Of a stretch of 64,000 nucleotides of DNA, positions 1 to 7,754 are shown in pieces (positions within the stretch are counted from its first letter, which is position 1; each line of letters opens with the position of its first letter). Below the pieces are notes generated by a model. The model was not told where the DNA came from. It saw only the letters and a program-made list of their open reading frames with translations, and did no database searches. The DNA is from an uncultured Oscillospiraceae bacterium (GTDB lineage: Bacteria; Bacillota; Clostridia; Oscillospirales; Ruminococcaceae). The position numbers were made by a program, and so were the translations under genes. The stretch is from NCBI GenBank assembly GCA_910586535.1, contig CAJUHS010000009.1:1-64000 (forward strand). The letters are read 5' to 3'.

Positions 1-118
1 CAGGGTTCTTCTTCCATTCTTTCAGGTTCGTTTGTTGTTCAATTTTCAAGATTCCCAATCCCGAACTTTCATTCGAGCGTCCCTTCGGTTTTACTTAACC
101 TCGCAGCGGAACTTTTTC
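1..118 (-). other. Leader of a probable rRNA operon running off the left edge
   Basis: Read on the minus strand, this is a gene-free transcribed leader that follows two consensus promoters. It contains the motif CTTGAAAATTGAACAAC at about 50-34, which resembles the TTGAAAACTGAACAA stretches found in Firmicute pre-16S leaders and 16S-23S spacers. The window stops before any mature rRNA sequence, so the assignment rests on the promoter pair plus this motif. A strongly expressed protein operon is the alternative. Confidence 0.55.
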
Positions 119-147
119 ATTATATCACATGTTCTTTTGCTTGTCAA
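119..147 (-). promoter_or_regulatory. Consensus promoter P2 of the left-edge operon
   Basis: On the minus strand TTGACA (147-142) and TATAAT (124-119) are separated by exactly 17 bases. Both hexamers are perfect sigma-A consensus. It lies about 60 bases downstream of a second strong promoter, the arrangement usual for rRNA operons. Confidence 0.8.
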
Positions 148-204
148 GTACTTTTTTAAAATTTCTTTCAGGAAATTTTTTGTTGTCCCCGAGGCGACTT
201 AAAT

Positions 205-233
205 ATAATAACACATTAATTGAGGTTTGTCAA
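205..233 (-). promoter_or_regulatory. Consensus promoter P1 of the left-edge operon
   Basis: On the minus strand TTGACA (233-228) and TATTAT (210-205) have a 17-base spacer. It is the upstream member of a tandem pair. Confidence 0.75.
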
Positions 234-346
234 CACCTTTTTTCAAATTTGGCAAATTACCTACATAAGACAATATAATTCGTCAAATTCACAGCACAAT
301 GCACAACAATAACACAAAATTCTTAACTTCTTACGCCAAAATGTAA

Positions 347-1165
347 TTATTCTGCCTGCAAAATAAGCTTCAAATAGTCAAGCTGTTCGTCACGAACGTC
401 CTTTACCTGATTATCAACATCGCTCACAACAATATAAAAATTCTTTACGATCGTGTTGCCCGATTCGCTGTCAACATAGTGATACCTATATACATAGGTT
501 GAAGTGTTCGATTCGCTTTCTCTTACAATAGTATATGCTTTAAGACCCAATGTGCGCTCGGCGCTTTTAAGGGAATCTCCGAAATTAATAACACTTGTTT
601 CAATATTAGAAGCAGTTTTGCTGCCCATCCAGTTGTGACCGATAACATAAAAATTGTACAGAACAGCCTCACCGACAGAATCTCCGCCGCTTTTCCTCAG
701 CAGCACAGCCCATTCGGGGACCTCGATACCGCCTACATTAACACTCTTCTCGGATTCACAGATGTAATCGTAATCCGCAATATGGTTCAATGCGCCGTAA
801 GCCGAGCTTTCACCGCTTATAAACGCCGTAGCCGTTGTGGACTCAATAATGTCGATATCCCTGCCGAGTGGTACGCTGTCAAAAATTTTTCTTCCCGCCG
901 AAGCCTTGACCGTATTCACAATGTATACTATTAAAATTGTGATTACAACAACAGCAATAACCGCAGCAATAACTCTTACGGCGATTTTCAAAGTTTTCTT
1001 TTTATCTCCGCTTTTATTTTTGGACAGTTTTAACGAACGTCCGCTTTTTTCCCCGGCAACCTCGTCATCGCCGGTATTTTCCGTACTATTAATAATTTCC
1101 GCGCCGCACCAGCCGCAAAAAACATCATTATCATTTATTTCCTTTCCGCATTCCGGACAATTCAT
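347..1165 (-). CDS. Zinc-ribbon, single-pass membrane protein
   Basis: This 272-residue protein starts with a zinc ribbon (CPEC at residues 3-6 and CGWC at about 17-20). A charged linker follows, then one membrane helix at roughly residues 60-85, rich in Val and Ile. The remaining 190 residues have no domain I recognise and are probably outside the cell. Zinc-ribbon membrane proteins of this layout are common in clostridia and mostly uncharacterised. The start is supported by AGGAG about 8 bases upstream. It has no close partner gene: it lies alone between the left-edge promoters and the XRE regulator. Confidence 0.8.
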   Translation of the reverse strand: MNCPECGKEINDNDVFCGWCGAEIINSTENTGDDEVAGEKSGRSLKLSKNKSGDKKKTLKIAVRVIAAVIAVVVITILIVYIVNTVKASAGRKIFDSVPLGRDIDIIESTTATAFISGESSAYGALNHIADYDYICESEKSVNVGGIEVPEWAVLLRKSGGDSVGEAVLYNFYVIGHNWMGSKTASNIETSVINFGDSLKSAERTLGLKAYTIVRESESNTSTYVYRYHYVDSESGNTIVKNFYIVVSDVDNQVKDVRDEQLDYLKLILQAE

Positions 1166-1311
1166 CTGCTATGCTCCTTTCAAAGCATTTTTTTCAGTAT
1201 ACCATGTTTTCCGAATTTTGTCAACCGCCGACGAAAAACTTCCCGCCGCAGAAACGGCAGGAAGTTTTAAATACTTTCATAAAGATAATTGCAGCATCTC
1301 CGAAAGAGCGT

Positions 1312-2337
1312 TTATTTCCTTATCATTTTTACGATCCTGCTTACTACGGGACATAACAGTCCTGCAACGACCCAGATCACCAAACCGTTTGTCGAGGCCT
1401 TTCCCCAGCCGCTGTTGTCCCAAAAGTGCGCGCGGGCGTACCAGATATAGCCGATATATACCGCCGTAACGATCAGCCAGTAAATTGCCATAATATCCCT
1501 GCGCTTTTTCTTATCAGACTTTCTCTCGCGGCTGTAGTCGTCCTCCTCCAAAAGCATATTATAGCCGTCGTTGATTATGGAGGTCTTTACCAGAATGTAA
1601 GCTCCCACGGAACATATTGCCAGTAACAGAGCAAATCCCATTATCGCGGTAAGATCATCGTCGGTAATGGCCGACAGAAACAGTGGTATTACCGAAAGTA
1701 TGAAGATGACAGTGCCGAGGATAAGGTTTTTTGTGTGCTTTGAAGAGTATGCCGCCCGCCGTTCCTTTGCCATGCCGCTTACACCGTAATTCGTGTCTAT
1801 ACCTTCATTCTCGAGAAATTCAAAATCTTTAAGCTCCCGTCCGGACATTATGAAGATTATAACCGCAAAGGCAATTATTGCAAGCAGTACCGCAACGCCT
1901 ATGCCGCCAGCAATATTTTCACTTATGGTAAAGCTTCCGAAAAAGTCGGGTCTGTAATCGCTTAATCCCGCCAAAATAATAAGAACTATAGGCGACAGTA
2001 TGCAAAGCGACACGCCGAATGCAGTACGCGGAGCACGCTTTTCATTAATGCGCAGAAAACGGTTTGCCTCCTCCATGGAGACCTTGCGCAGAGAACCATC
2101 GTCGTCGCTGTAACTTTCAGATACAGACTCCTCAGTTTCCATATCGTCCTTCAAAAGGTAATCGGTGCTTACGCCGAAAACTTTTCCAATCTGCAATATC
2201 CTATCCAGATCGGGAACAGACTGTGCACCCTCCCATTTCGATACCGACTGTCTTGTTACGCCCAGCTTTTCCGCAAGCTCCTCCTGAGACCAGCCGTTCT
2301 TTTTTCTTAAATAGATAATTTTGTCCGCTAAAATCAT
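1312..2337 (-). CDS. XRE-family regulator with membrane-embedded C-terminal half
   Basis: Residues 1-60 form a Cro/CI helix-turn-helix (GWSQEELAEKLGVTRQSVSKWE). The C-terminal part holds several hydrophobic segments, at about 105-125, 140-165, 205-255 and 285-335, so the regulator is probably anchored in the membrane. Such proteins are widespread in Clostridia, but their signals are mostly unknown. An upstream ATG at 2352 would place the ribosome site GGAGG inside the gene. I therefore take the ATG at 2337, which lies 9 bases after GGAGG and begins MILADKIIYLRKK, the usual start for this family. Confidence 0.82.
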   Translation of the reverse strand: MILADKIIYLRKKNGWSQEELAEKLGVTRQSVSKWEGAQSVPDLDRILQIGKVFGVSTDYLLKDDMETEESVSESYSDDDGSLRKVSMEEANRFLRINEKRAPRTAFGVSLCILSPIVLIILAGLSDYRPDFFGSFTISENIAGGIGVAVLLAIIAFAVIIFIMSGRELKDFEFLENEGIDTNYGVSGMAKERRAAYSSKHTKNLILGTVIFILSVIPLFLSAITDDDLTAIMGFALLLAICSVGAYILVKTSIINDGYNMLLEEDDYSRERKSDKKKRRDIMAIYWLIVTAVYIGYIWYARAHFWDNSGWGKASTNGLVIWVVAGLLCPVVSRIVKMIRK

Positions 2338-2420
2338 GATCTTTTCCTCCATTTTTATATAGTATTCGGTAGGACATCTCCCTGCCTCACTTACAATTAA
2401 ACACTATTTTCCCCCAAAAA

Positions 2421-2449
2421 TCAATAAAGTTGAGCGTACAATTTGTCAA
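2421..2449 (-). promoter_or_regulatory. Promoter of the XRE regulator gene
   Basis: On the minus strand TTGACA (2449-2444) is followed after 17 bases by TATTGA (2426-2421). The -35 is perfect and the -10 matches at four of six positions. It lies about 85 bases upstream of the chosen start. Confidence 0.5.
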
Positions 2450-2588
2450 CCGGAAGCTGGCAATTGACGTGCGCGGCGGTTGCGGGCGGCAATTATACGC
2501 AGTTATTGTGTTAACAAATGCAATTTTGCGTGCAATTTTTATCAACTATTAACTAAATTGCGACCAAATTTATAGAATATTTACTTAG

Positions 2589-2620
2589 TTTTGCAAGATT
2601 TAGCAAATAATCTTGCAAAA
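2589..2620. promoter_or_regulatory. Perfect 11-bp inverted repeat abutting the gltB promoter (operator candidate)
   Basis: TTTTGCAAGAT (2589-2599) and ATCTTGCAAAA (2610-2620) form a perfect dyad with a 10-base spacer. It ends five bases before the -35 box of the glutamate synthase promoter. Placed upstream of -35, it is a likely activator or repressor site. There is no T-run, so it does not look like a terminator. Which regulator binds is unknown. Confidence 0.55.
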
Positions 2621-2625
2621 TACTA

Positions 2626-2654
2626 TTGACAAGAGGTTTTTTATATGTTAGAAT
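2626..2654 (+). promoter_or_regulatory. Promoter of the glutamate synthase operon
   Basis: TTGACA (2626-2631), a 17-base spacer, then TAGAAT (2649-2654). The 5' leader to the ATG at 2700 would be only about 40 bases. That leaves no room for a dual-hairpin ANTAR target ahead of the first gene. Confidence 0.8.
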
Positions 2655-2699
2655 GATATTCAGTGAAATTTACCCCATATTTTTTAGGAGAGTGAGCAT

Positions 2700-3815
2700 A
2701 TGCTTTTAAAAGAAGGCGAGATAAGAATCCCATCAGGCTGTGCTATTACAGGATTTATCAGCAGGGACGGAAACCGTCTCAGCGGCAGCGACGCCGTGAA
2801 GTCCATTTCATATATGCACGACCGCTCAAACGGTTTGGGCGGCGGCTTTGCGGGCTACGGCATATATCCCGAATACAAGGATCTGTACGCATTCCACGTT
2901 TTTTATGACTCGATTGAGTCCCGAGAGAAAACCGAGCGTTTCCTCGACCGCCATTTCGACGTGGTGAATCTGAGCCGCATTCCCACCAAAAAGATACCCG
3001 CCATTACAAACGAACCTCTTATCTGGCGGTATTTCGTCAATCCGCTGCCCACAAAGATAGCTTCCTCCCAGCTTGACGAAAAGGAATTTGTCGCCCAATG
3101 CGTTATCCGTATAAACAACGACATTGACGGCGCATACGTTTTCTCCAGCGGCAAGAATATGGGCGTTTTCAAGGCAGTAGGCTATCCCGAGGACGTGGGC
3201 GAATTTTACCGTTTAGAGGAATACAGCGGCTACTCATGGACAGCTCACGGACGCTACCCCACAAACACACCGGGCTGGTGGGGAGGAGCGCACCCGTTCT
3301 CCCTGCTTGACTATACAATAGTACATAACGGAGAAATATCATCCTATGACGCGAACCGCCGCTTTATTGAAATGTTCGGCTACAAATGTACGCTCCTGAC
3401 GGACACAGAGGTCATCACTTACATTTTTGATTATCTTAACAGAAAACAGCAGCTTGATTTCGATGATATCGCCAACATAATCGCCGCTCCCTTCTGGAGC
3501 GAGATAGACGAGCTGGAAAAGACCGAACCGGAAAAAGCAGCCAAGCTTAAATATTTCCGCAACTCCCTTTCAAGCCTGCTTATTACCGGACCGTTCTCAA
3601 TTATTTTAGGATATACGGGAGGGCTTATGGCTCTCAACGACAGACTAAAACTTCGTTCAATGGTGGTAGCCGAAAAGGGCGATATGCTCTATATTGCCAG
3701 CGAGGAATGCGCCATCAGAGCCATATGTCCCGACGCGGAAAACATAAGAAGTCCACGCGGCGGCGAGCCTGTCATTGCAAATCTCAGCGAGGAGGGTAAA
3801 AGAAAATGCCTGTAA
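2700..3815 (+). CDS. Glutamate synthase, class II glutamine amidotransferase subunit (GltB1 type)
   Basis: This stand-alone glutaminase domain corresponds to the N-terminal part of large GltB. It would release ammonia from glutamine for the FMN subunit encoded next. The motif SGCAITGF places the nucleophile Cys at residue 14, so a 13-residue propeptide must be removed to expose the N-terminal Cys, as is known for GltB precursors. Further class II amidotransferase features are AHGRYPTN (about 182-189) and HNGEISSYDANR (about 210-221). The 371 residues match the archaeal/clostridial split type rather than the roughly 1500-residue bacterial GltB. The gene overlaps the next one by 10 bases, indicating translational coupling. 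Confidence 0.9.
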   Translation: MLLKEGEIRIPSGCAITGFISRDGNRLSGSDAVKSISYMHDRSNGLGGGFAGYGIYPEYKDLYAFHVFYDSIESREKTERFLDRHFDVVNLSRIPTKKIPAITNEPLIWRYFVNPLPTKIASSQLDEKEFVAQCVIRINNDIDGAYVFSSGKNMGVFKAVGYPEDVGEFYRLEEYSGYSWTAHGRYPTNTPGWWGGAHPFSLLDYTIVHNGEISSYDANRRFIEMFGYKCTLLTDTEVITYIFDYLNRKQQLDFDDIANIIAAPFWSEIDELEKTEPEKAAKLKYFRNSLSSLLITGPFSIILGYTGGLMALNDRLKLRSMVVAEKGDMLYIASEECAIRAICPDAENIRSPRGGEPVIANLSEEGKRKCL

Positions 3816-5311
3816 ACTTTTTTCCAGCACAGTTTGAAGTACTTAGAAATACAGATAAATGTATCGGCTGCCGCGCCTGCGAAAGACAGTGCGCAAACGA
3901 GGTGCATTATTTTGACGGGGACTACGGCAAAATGTTTGCCAACGAGGCGAACTGCGTTGACTGTCAGCGGTGTGTCTGCATATGTCCCACAGGGGCTTTG
4001 AAGATACGCCCCAACGAAAATGCGTTCCGCGAGAGTGCGAACTATACGCAGCAGATAATGATAGAAAACTACCGTCAGGCCGGCAGCGGAGGCGTGCTTC
4101 TTTCCTCAATGGGAACTCCCAAGGATTACCCCGTTTACTGGGATAAAATGCTTATCAATGCTTCACAGGTAACAAACCCGCCTATAGACCCGCTCCGCGA
4201 GCCTATGGAGACTAAGGTATTTTTAGGAAAGAAGCCGGGCAGCATAAGGAAAAACCCCGACGGAACGATAAATACCGAGCTGCCGCCCCACCTTGAACTG
4301 AACGTCCCAATAATGTTTTCGGCTATGTCCTACGGCTCTATTTCAAAGAACGCACATGAGAGCCTTGCACGTGCCGCCGAGGAACTCGGTACATACTACA
4401 ACACAGGCGAGGGCGGTCTCCATAAGGATTTCTACCAATACGGCGGCAACACCATAGTTCAGGTGGCTTCAGGACGTTTCGGCGTATTTAAGGGCTATCT
4501 TGACGCCGGCGCGGCTATCGAAATAAAAATGGGACAGGGTGCAAAGCCCGGTATCGGCGGACACCTTCCCGGCGAAAAGATACGCGAGGACGTTTCCAAG
4601 ACAAGAATGATACCAATGGGCACTGACGCTATCTCCCCTGCTCCCCACCACGATATTTATTCCATTGAGGACTTGCGGCAGCTTATTTTCTCACTTAAAG
4701 AAGCTACTGAATACACAAAGCCTGTGTTTGTTAAAATCGCAGCGGTGCACAATGTTGCGGCTATAGCCTCTGGTATTGCCCGTTCAGGAGCGGACGTTAT
4801 CTGCATTGACGGCTTTAGAGGCGGCACAGGAGCGGCTCCCACACGTATCCGCGACAATGTGGGTATTCCCATTGAGCTTGCTCTTGCTTCGGTAGACCAG
4901 CGGCTTAGAGATGAGGGTATCAGAAACGAGGTCTCCATAGTTGCAGGCGGCTCGGTACGTTCCTCCTCCGACGCGGTAAAGGCTTTCGCTCTGGGCGCGG
5001 ACGCTATCTATATCGGTACTCCCGCTCTGCTCGCGCTGGGCTGTCACCTTTGCAGGAGCTGCCACGGCGGCAAGTGCAACTGGGGAATCGCCACACAGCG
5101 TCCCGACCTTGTTAAGCGTCTTAACCCCGACGTGGGATATCAGCGTTTGGTAAACCTTGTCCGCGCGTGGGATCACGAGATAAAGGAAATAATGGGCGGC
5201 ATGGGAATAAATTCCATAGAAGCCTTAAAGGGCAACAGGCTTATGCTCCGCGGTATCGGACTTAACCAAAAGGAACTGGATATCCTCGGCATACAGCACG
5301 CGGGCGAGTAG
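3806..5311 (+). CDS. Glutamate synthase FMN/Fe-S subunit (GltB2 type)
   Basis: This is the central FMN-binding synthase domain, which condenses ammonia with 2-oxoglutarate and reduces the product. At the N-terminus a ferredoxin-like pair of [4Fe-4S] motifs is visible (CIGCRACERQC and CVDCQRCVCICP, about residues 13-56). The TIM-barrel body carries GEGGLHKDFYQYG and a PGIGGHLPG loop. The C-terminal Cys cluster CHLCRSCHGGKC (about 414-425) matches the Fe-S site of GltB. The fused N-terminal ferredoxin domain is typical of the archaeal-type enzyme. It overlaps the amidotransferase gene and ends with TAG 12 bases before a GNAT gene. Confidence 0.93.
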   Translation: MPVNFFPAQFEVLRNTDKCIGCRACERQCANEVHYFDGDYGKMFANEANCVDCQRCVCICPTGALKIRPNENAFRESANYTQQIMIENYRQAGSGGVLLSSMGTPKDYPVYWDKMLINASQVTNPPIDPLREPMETKVFLGKKPGSIRKNPDGTINTELPPHLELNVPIMFSAMSYGSISKNAHESLARAAEELGTYYNTGEGGLHKDFYQYGGNTIVQVASGRFGVFKGYLDAGAAIEIKMGQGAKPGIGGHLPGEKIREDVSKTRMIPMGTDAISPAPHHDIYSIEDLRQLIFSLKEATEYTKPVFVKIAAVHNVAAIASGIARSGADVICIDGFRGGTGAAPTRIRDNVGIPIELALASVDQRLRDEGIRNEVSIVAGGSVRSSSDAVKAFALGADAIYIGTPALLALGCHLCRSCHGGKCNWGIATQRPDLVKRLNPDVGYQRLVNLVRAWDHEIKEIMGGMGINSIEALKGNRLMLRGIGLNQKELDILGIQHAGE

Positions 5312-5323
5312 CGGGGTGTTGAA

Positions 5324-5887
5324 ATGTTAACGCACGTTGGTACAAATACAATTGAAACGGAACGGCTGACCCTCCGCAGATTTGAATATGAGGACAATGA
5401 GTCCATGCGGAAAAACTGGATAGCCGACGAAAAGATACAGTCGTTGTACAGTGAACCGGTATACTCAACAGCGGAAGAAGTAAAGGGTCTGCTTGACAAA
5501 TATATCGGCTCCTACGATAGGGAGGATTACTACCGCTGGGCGGTAATTGAAAAAGCAAGCGGCGAGTGTATCGGGCAGATAGCTTATTTTCTGGTTGACA
5601 GCAAAAACCACTTCGCCGAGATAGAATACTGCATAGGCGCGGCTTTCCAATGCAGAGGGTACGCAACGGAAGCGGCGAAAGCGGTCATCGCCTACGGCTT
5701 TGACAGAATAAACCTGCACAAGGTACAGATTTGCACAAAAACGATAAACAAGCCGTCCAAGAGGGTAATAGAAAAATGCGGGCTGACCTACGAGGGCACT
5801 CTCCGCGATTACTTCTATATGAACGGCGAATATGTGGGACGGCTGTATTTTTCCATTTTGAGGACGGAATACGCTCCCGAACAATAA
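5324..5887 (+). CDS. GNAT N-acetyltransferase, RimJ/RimL type
   Basis: This 187-residue protein has the RimJ-like pattern: TERLTLRRFEYED near the N-terminus, the acetyl-CoA loop QCRGYATEAAKAVIAYGF (about 108-125), and NKPSKRVIEKCGLTYEG (about 141-157). These enzymes transfer acetyl groups to N-termini, amino groups or small molecules; the substrate cannot be read from the sequence. It sits inside the glutamate synthase operon, 12 bases after the FMN subunit, and is followed by an inverted-repeat element. It therefore looks like an insertion into an otherwise continuous pathway operon. Confidence 0.85.
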   Translation: MLTHVGTNTIETERLTLRRFEYEDNESMRKNWIADEKIQSLYSEPVYSTAEEVKGLLDKYIGSYDREDYYRWAVIEKASGECIGQIAYFLVDSKNHFAEIEYCIGAAFQCRGYATEAAKAVIAYGFDRINLHKVQICTKTINKPSKRVIEKCGLTYEGTLRDYFYMNGEYVGRLYFSILRTEYAPEQ

Positions 5888-5904
5888 ACAATAAATCCAA
5901 AACC

Positions 5905-5976
5905 GTAGGGGCGGATTCCATATCCGCCTGCGGGAAATATACCGTAAAAACGGGTGGATATAGGGTCCGCCCCTAC
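5905..5976. repeat. 72-bp inverted-repeat element inside the glutamate synthase operon
   Basis: The ends GTAGGGGCGGA (5905-5915) and TCCGCCCCTAC (5966-5976) are an 11-bp perfect inverted repeat. The next bases also pair imperfectly (CCATATCCGCC with GGTGGATATAGG). GTAGGGGCGG-type ends are common in dispersed intergenic repeats of gut Firmicutes. The element fills the gap between the GNAT gene and the ferredoxin gene and could fold into a long hairpin in the mRNA. Confidence 0.65.
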
Positions 5977-5990
5977 AAAGGAATGATTTA

Positions 5991-6440
5991 ATGAAACGTG
6001 TTTATGTAAACGAGGACAGATGCCTCGGGTGTCACCTCTGCGAATATTACTGCGCCTTTGCCAACAGCGGAGAGACCGATATGGCAAAGACCTTTAAGCT
6101 GAACAGGAACCCCGTACCGAGAATTACCGTGGAAAGCGCGGGAGACGTGAATTTCGCGGTGCAGTGCAGACAGTGCGCCGCCCACCCCTGCGTTAAGGCG
6201 TGTATCACAGGCGCGCTGTCCTTTAACAGCGGCGTGATACAAATTGACGACAGCCGCTGCGTTGGCTGCTATACCTGCGTAATGTCCTGCCCCTACGGCT
6301 GTATCGTCATTGATGAAAAAAACAATGGCAAGACCATTACCAAATGCGAACTTTGCACAAGAAATGCTATTGGCGAGCCGGCCTGCGTAAGCGGCTGCAT
6401 AAATCAGGCAATAGTTTTTGAAGAAAGGGGCGAAAACTGA
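5991..6440 (+). CDS. Polyferredoxin-like electron-transfer subunit (four [4Fe-4S] motifs)
   Basis: In 149 residues there are four Cys clusters: CLGCHLCEYYC, CRQCAAHPCVKAC, CVGCYTCVMSCPYG and CELC...CVSGC. This is the HycB/DmsB-like arrangement of iron-sulfur electron carriers. Its place between the GltB subunits and an FAD oxidoreductase suggests that it passes electrons to or from glutamate synthase. It is preceded by AAGGA about 7 bases before the ATG. A general electron-transfer role is certain; the exact partner is inferred from the operon. Confidence 0.88.
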   Translation: MKRVYVNEDRCLGCHLCEYYCAFANSGETDMAKTFKLNRNPVPRITVESAGDVNFAVQCRQCAAHPCVKACITGALSFNSGVIQIDDSRCVGCYTCVMSCPYGCIVIDEKNNGKTITKCELCTRNAIGEPACVSGCINQAIVFEERGEN

Positions 6441-6483
6441 AAAATTATAAATTTTTCAGCTGCGAGTTTTGCTGACGCAAAAC
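6437..6483 (+). repeat. Two consecutive hairpins between the ferredoxin and FAD oxidoreductase genes
   Basis: CTGAAAAAT/ATTTTTCAG (6437-6459, 5-base loop) is followed directly by GTTTTGC/GCAAAAC (6466-6483, 4-base loop). Both stems are perfect. They lie in the 66-base gap upstream of the ribosome site of the next gene. They could set mRNA stability or processing between the two genes; they lack a T-tract and are not classic terminators. Confidence 0.5.
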
Positions 6484-6506
6484 ATCGAGAAAGGAATGAT
6501 TAACTG

Positions 6507-7754
6507 ATGAAATACGTAATTATCGGCAATTCCGCCGCGGCTATAGGCACTATACAAGGAATCCGTCAAATTGACAAAACAGGTCAGATAGTCGTTATTT
6601 CAGACGAAAAGTACCACACATATTCCCGTCCTCTTATTTCCTACTGGCTCAAAGGCGACGTTACCGAGGAAAATATGCGTTACCGCGATGAGGATTTCTA
6701 CGAGAAAAATGATGTGGACACCCTTTTTGAGACGAGAGTTACGAAAATAAATTCGAACAAAAAGACCGTCACTATTAAAAACGGCAACGAAATTTCCTAT
6801 GACAAGCTTATGGTAGCGACAGGCTCAAAGCCTTTCGTACCCCCAATGGAGGGACTTGATAAGGTAAAAAACAAATTCACATTTATGAAGCTTGACGACG
6901 CAAAGGCGGTAAAGGAAACCGCTGCCGAGGGAGCGAAAGTCCTCATAGTCGGCGCGGGGCTTATCGGTCTGAAAGCCGCAGAGGCTTTGGAGCATTACGG
7001 CGCGGACATGACCGTTATCGACCTTGCGGACAGGATACTTCCCTCGATTTTGGACGAGGAGGCCTCCGCAATAATGCAGAAGCATATCGAAAGCAAGGGC
7101 GTAAAATTTATTTTGGGTACAAGCGTTAAAGAATTTTCTGAAAGCTCCGCAGTACTTACAAACGGCGCAACCGTGCAGTTTGACATGGTAATATTGGCAG
7201 TTGGAGTACGTCCCAACACGGAGCTTATAGCCGAAGCGGGAGGCAAGGTTAACCGAGGAATTGTTACCGACCAAAAGCAGGCGGTACATGGCTTGAAAGA
7301 CGTTTACGCCGCGGGGGACTGCACCGAATCTCTTGACATTACAACGGGTCAGCAGAAAATACTTGCGCTGCTGCCGAATGCATTTTTACAGGGCGAAGCT
7401 GCTGGACAAAACATGGCGGGCAAGGAGACCTACTACCTCAACGCCATGCCAATGAACGCGATCGGATTTTTCGGTCTGCACATAATCACTGCGGGAAGCT
7501 ACGATGGCGAAGCTTACACCTACACCGACGGTTCGGAGAATTACAAAAAGCTTGTTACAAAGGACAATGAACTGAAAGGCTTTATTTTAATGGGAGACGT
7601 AAAGCGCGCGGGAATTTACACCTACATGATAAAATGGCATATGCCCATTGACGAGTGCGATTTTGAGCTGCTGAAAACAAAGCCTCAGCTTATGGCTTTT
7701 TCAAGAAGCTACAGAAACGAAAAACTTGCGGGAGGTTACGGAAATGGCGACTAA
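6507..7754 (+). CDS. FAD/NAD(P)-dependent oxidoreductase of the glutamate synthase operon
   Basis: This 415-residue pyridine-nucleotide-disulfide-type flavoprotein begins with a dinucleotide fold (YVIIGNSAAAIGTIQGI). A second Rossmann motif, VLIVGAGLIGLKAAEAL, lies at about 145-161 for NAD(P)H, and the FAD-binding GLKDVYAAGDCTE at about 262-274. No redox-active CxxxxC pair is visible, so it resembles NADH:rubredoxin or nitrite-reductase-type flavoproteins. In this operon it most likely supplies electrons from NAD(P)H to the iron-sulfur subunit, replacing GltD. It overlaps the next gene by 11 bases. Confidence 0.87.
   Translation: MKYVIIGNSAAAIGTIQGIRQIDKTGQIVVISDEKYHTYSRPLISYWLKGDVTEENMRYRDEDFYEKNDVDTLFETRVTKINSNKKTVTIKNGNEISYDKLMVATGSKPFVPPMEGLDKVKNKFTFMKLDDAKAVKETAAEGAKVLIVGAGLIGLKAAEALEHYGADMTVIDLADRILPSILDEEASAIMQKHIESKGVKFILGTSVKEFSESSAVLTNGATVQFDMVILAVGVRPNTELIAEAGGKVNRGIVTDQKQAVHGLKDVYAAGDCTESLDITTGQQKILALLPNAFLQGEAAGQNMAGKETYYLNAMPMNAIGFFGLHIITAGSYDGEAYTYTDGSENYKKLVTKDNELKGFILMGDVKRAGIYTYMIKWHMPIDECDFELLKTKPQLMAFSRSYRNEKLAGGYGNGD

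Larger units (their letters stand above)
2353..2699. other. Divergent control region between the XRE regulator and glutamate synthase
   Basis: No gene is visible here. The region holds a minus-strand promoter for the XRE gene at its left side, an 11-bp perfect inverted repeat, and a strong plus-strand promoter for the glutamate synthase operon. The middle (about 2455-2510) is unusually GC-rich for an intergenic region; I see no defined function there. Confidence 0.6.

Noticed and set aside
635..1469. Long plus-strand open frames opposite the zinc-ribbon and XRE genes
   Set aside because: They lie antisense to well-supported genes with ribosome sites and domain matches, and their translations show no recognisable domain.
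2501..2520. Rex site before glutamate synthase (TTGTGTTAACAA)
   Set aside because: The two halves lack the four-base spacer of the Rex consensus, so it is just a short palindrome.
5905..5976. CRISPR-like repeat
   Set aside because: It is a single inverted-repeat unit with no regularly spaced copies; no direct-repeat array was seen in the window.
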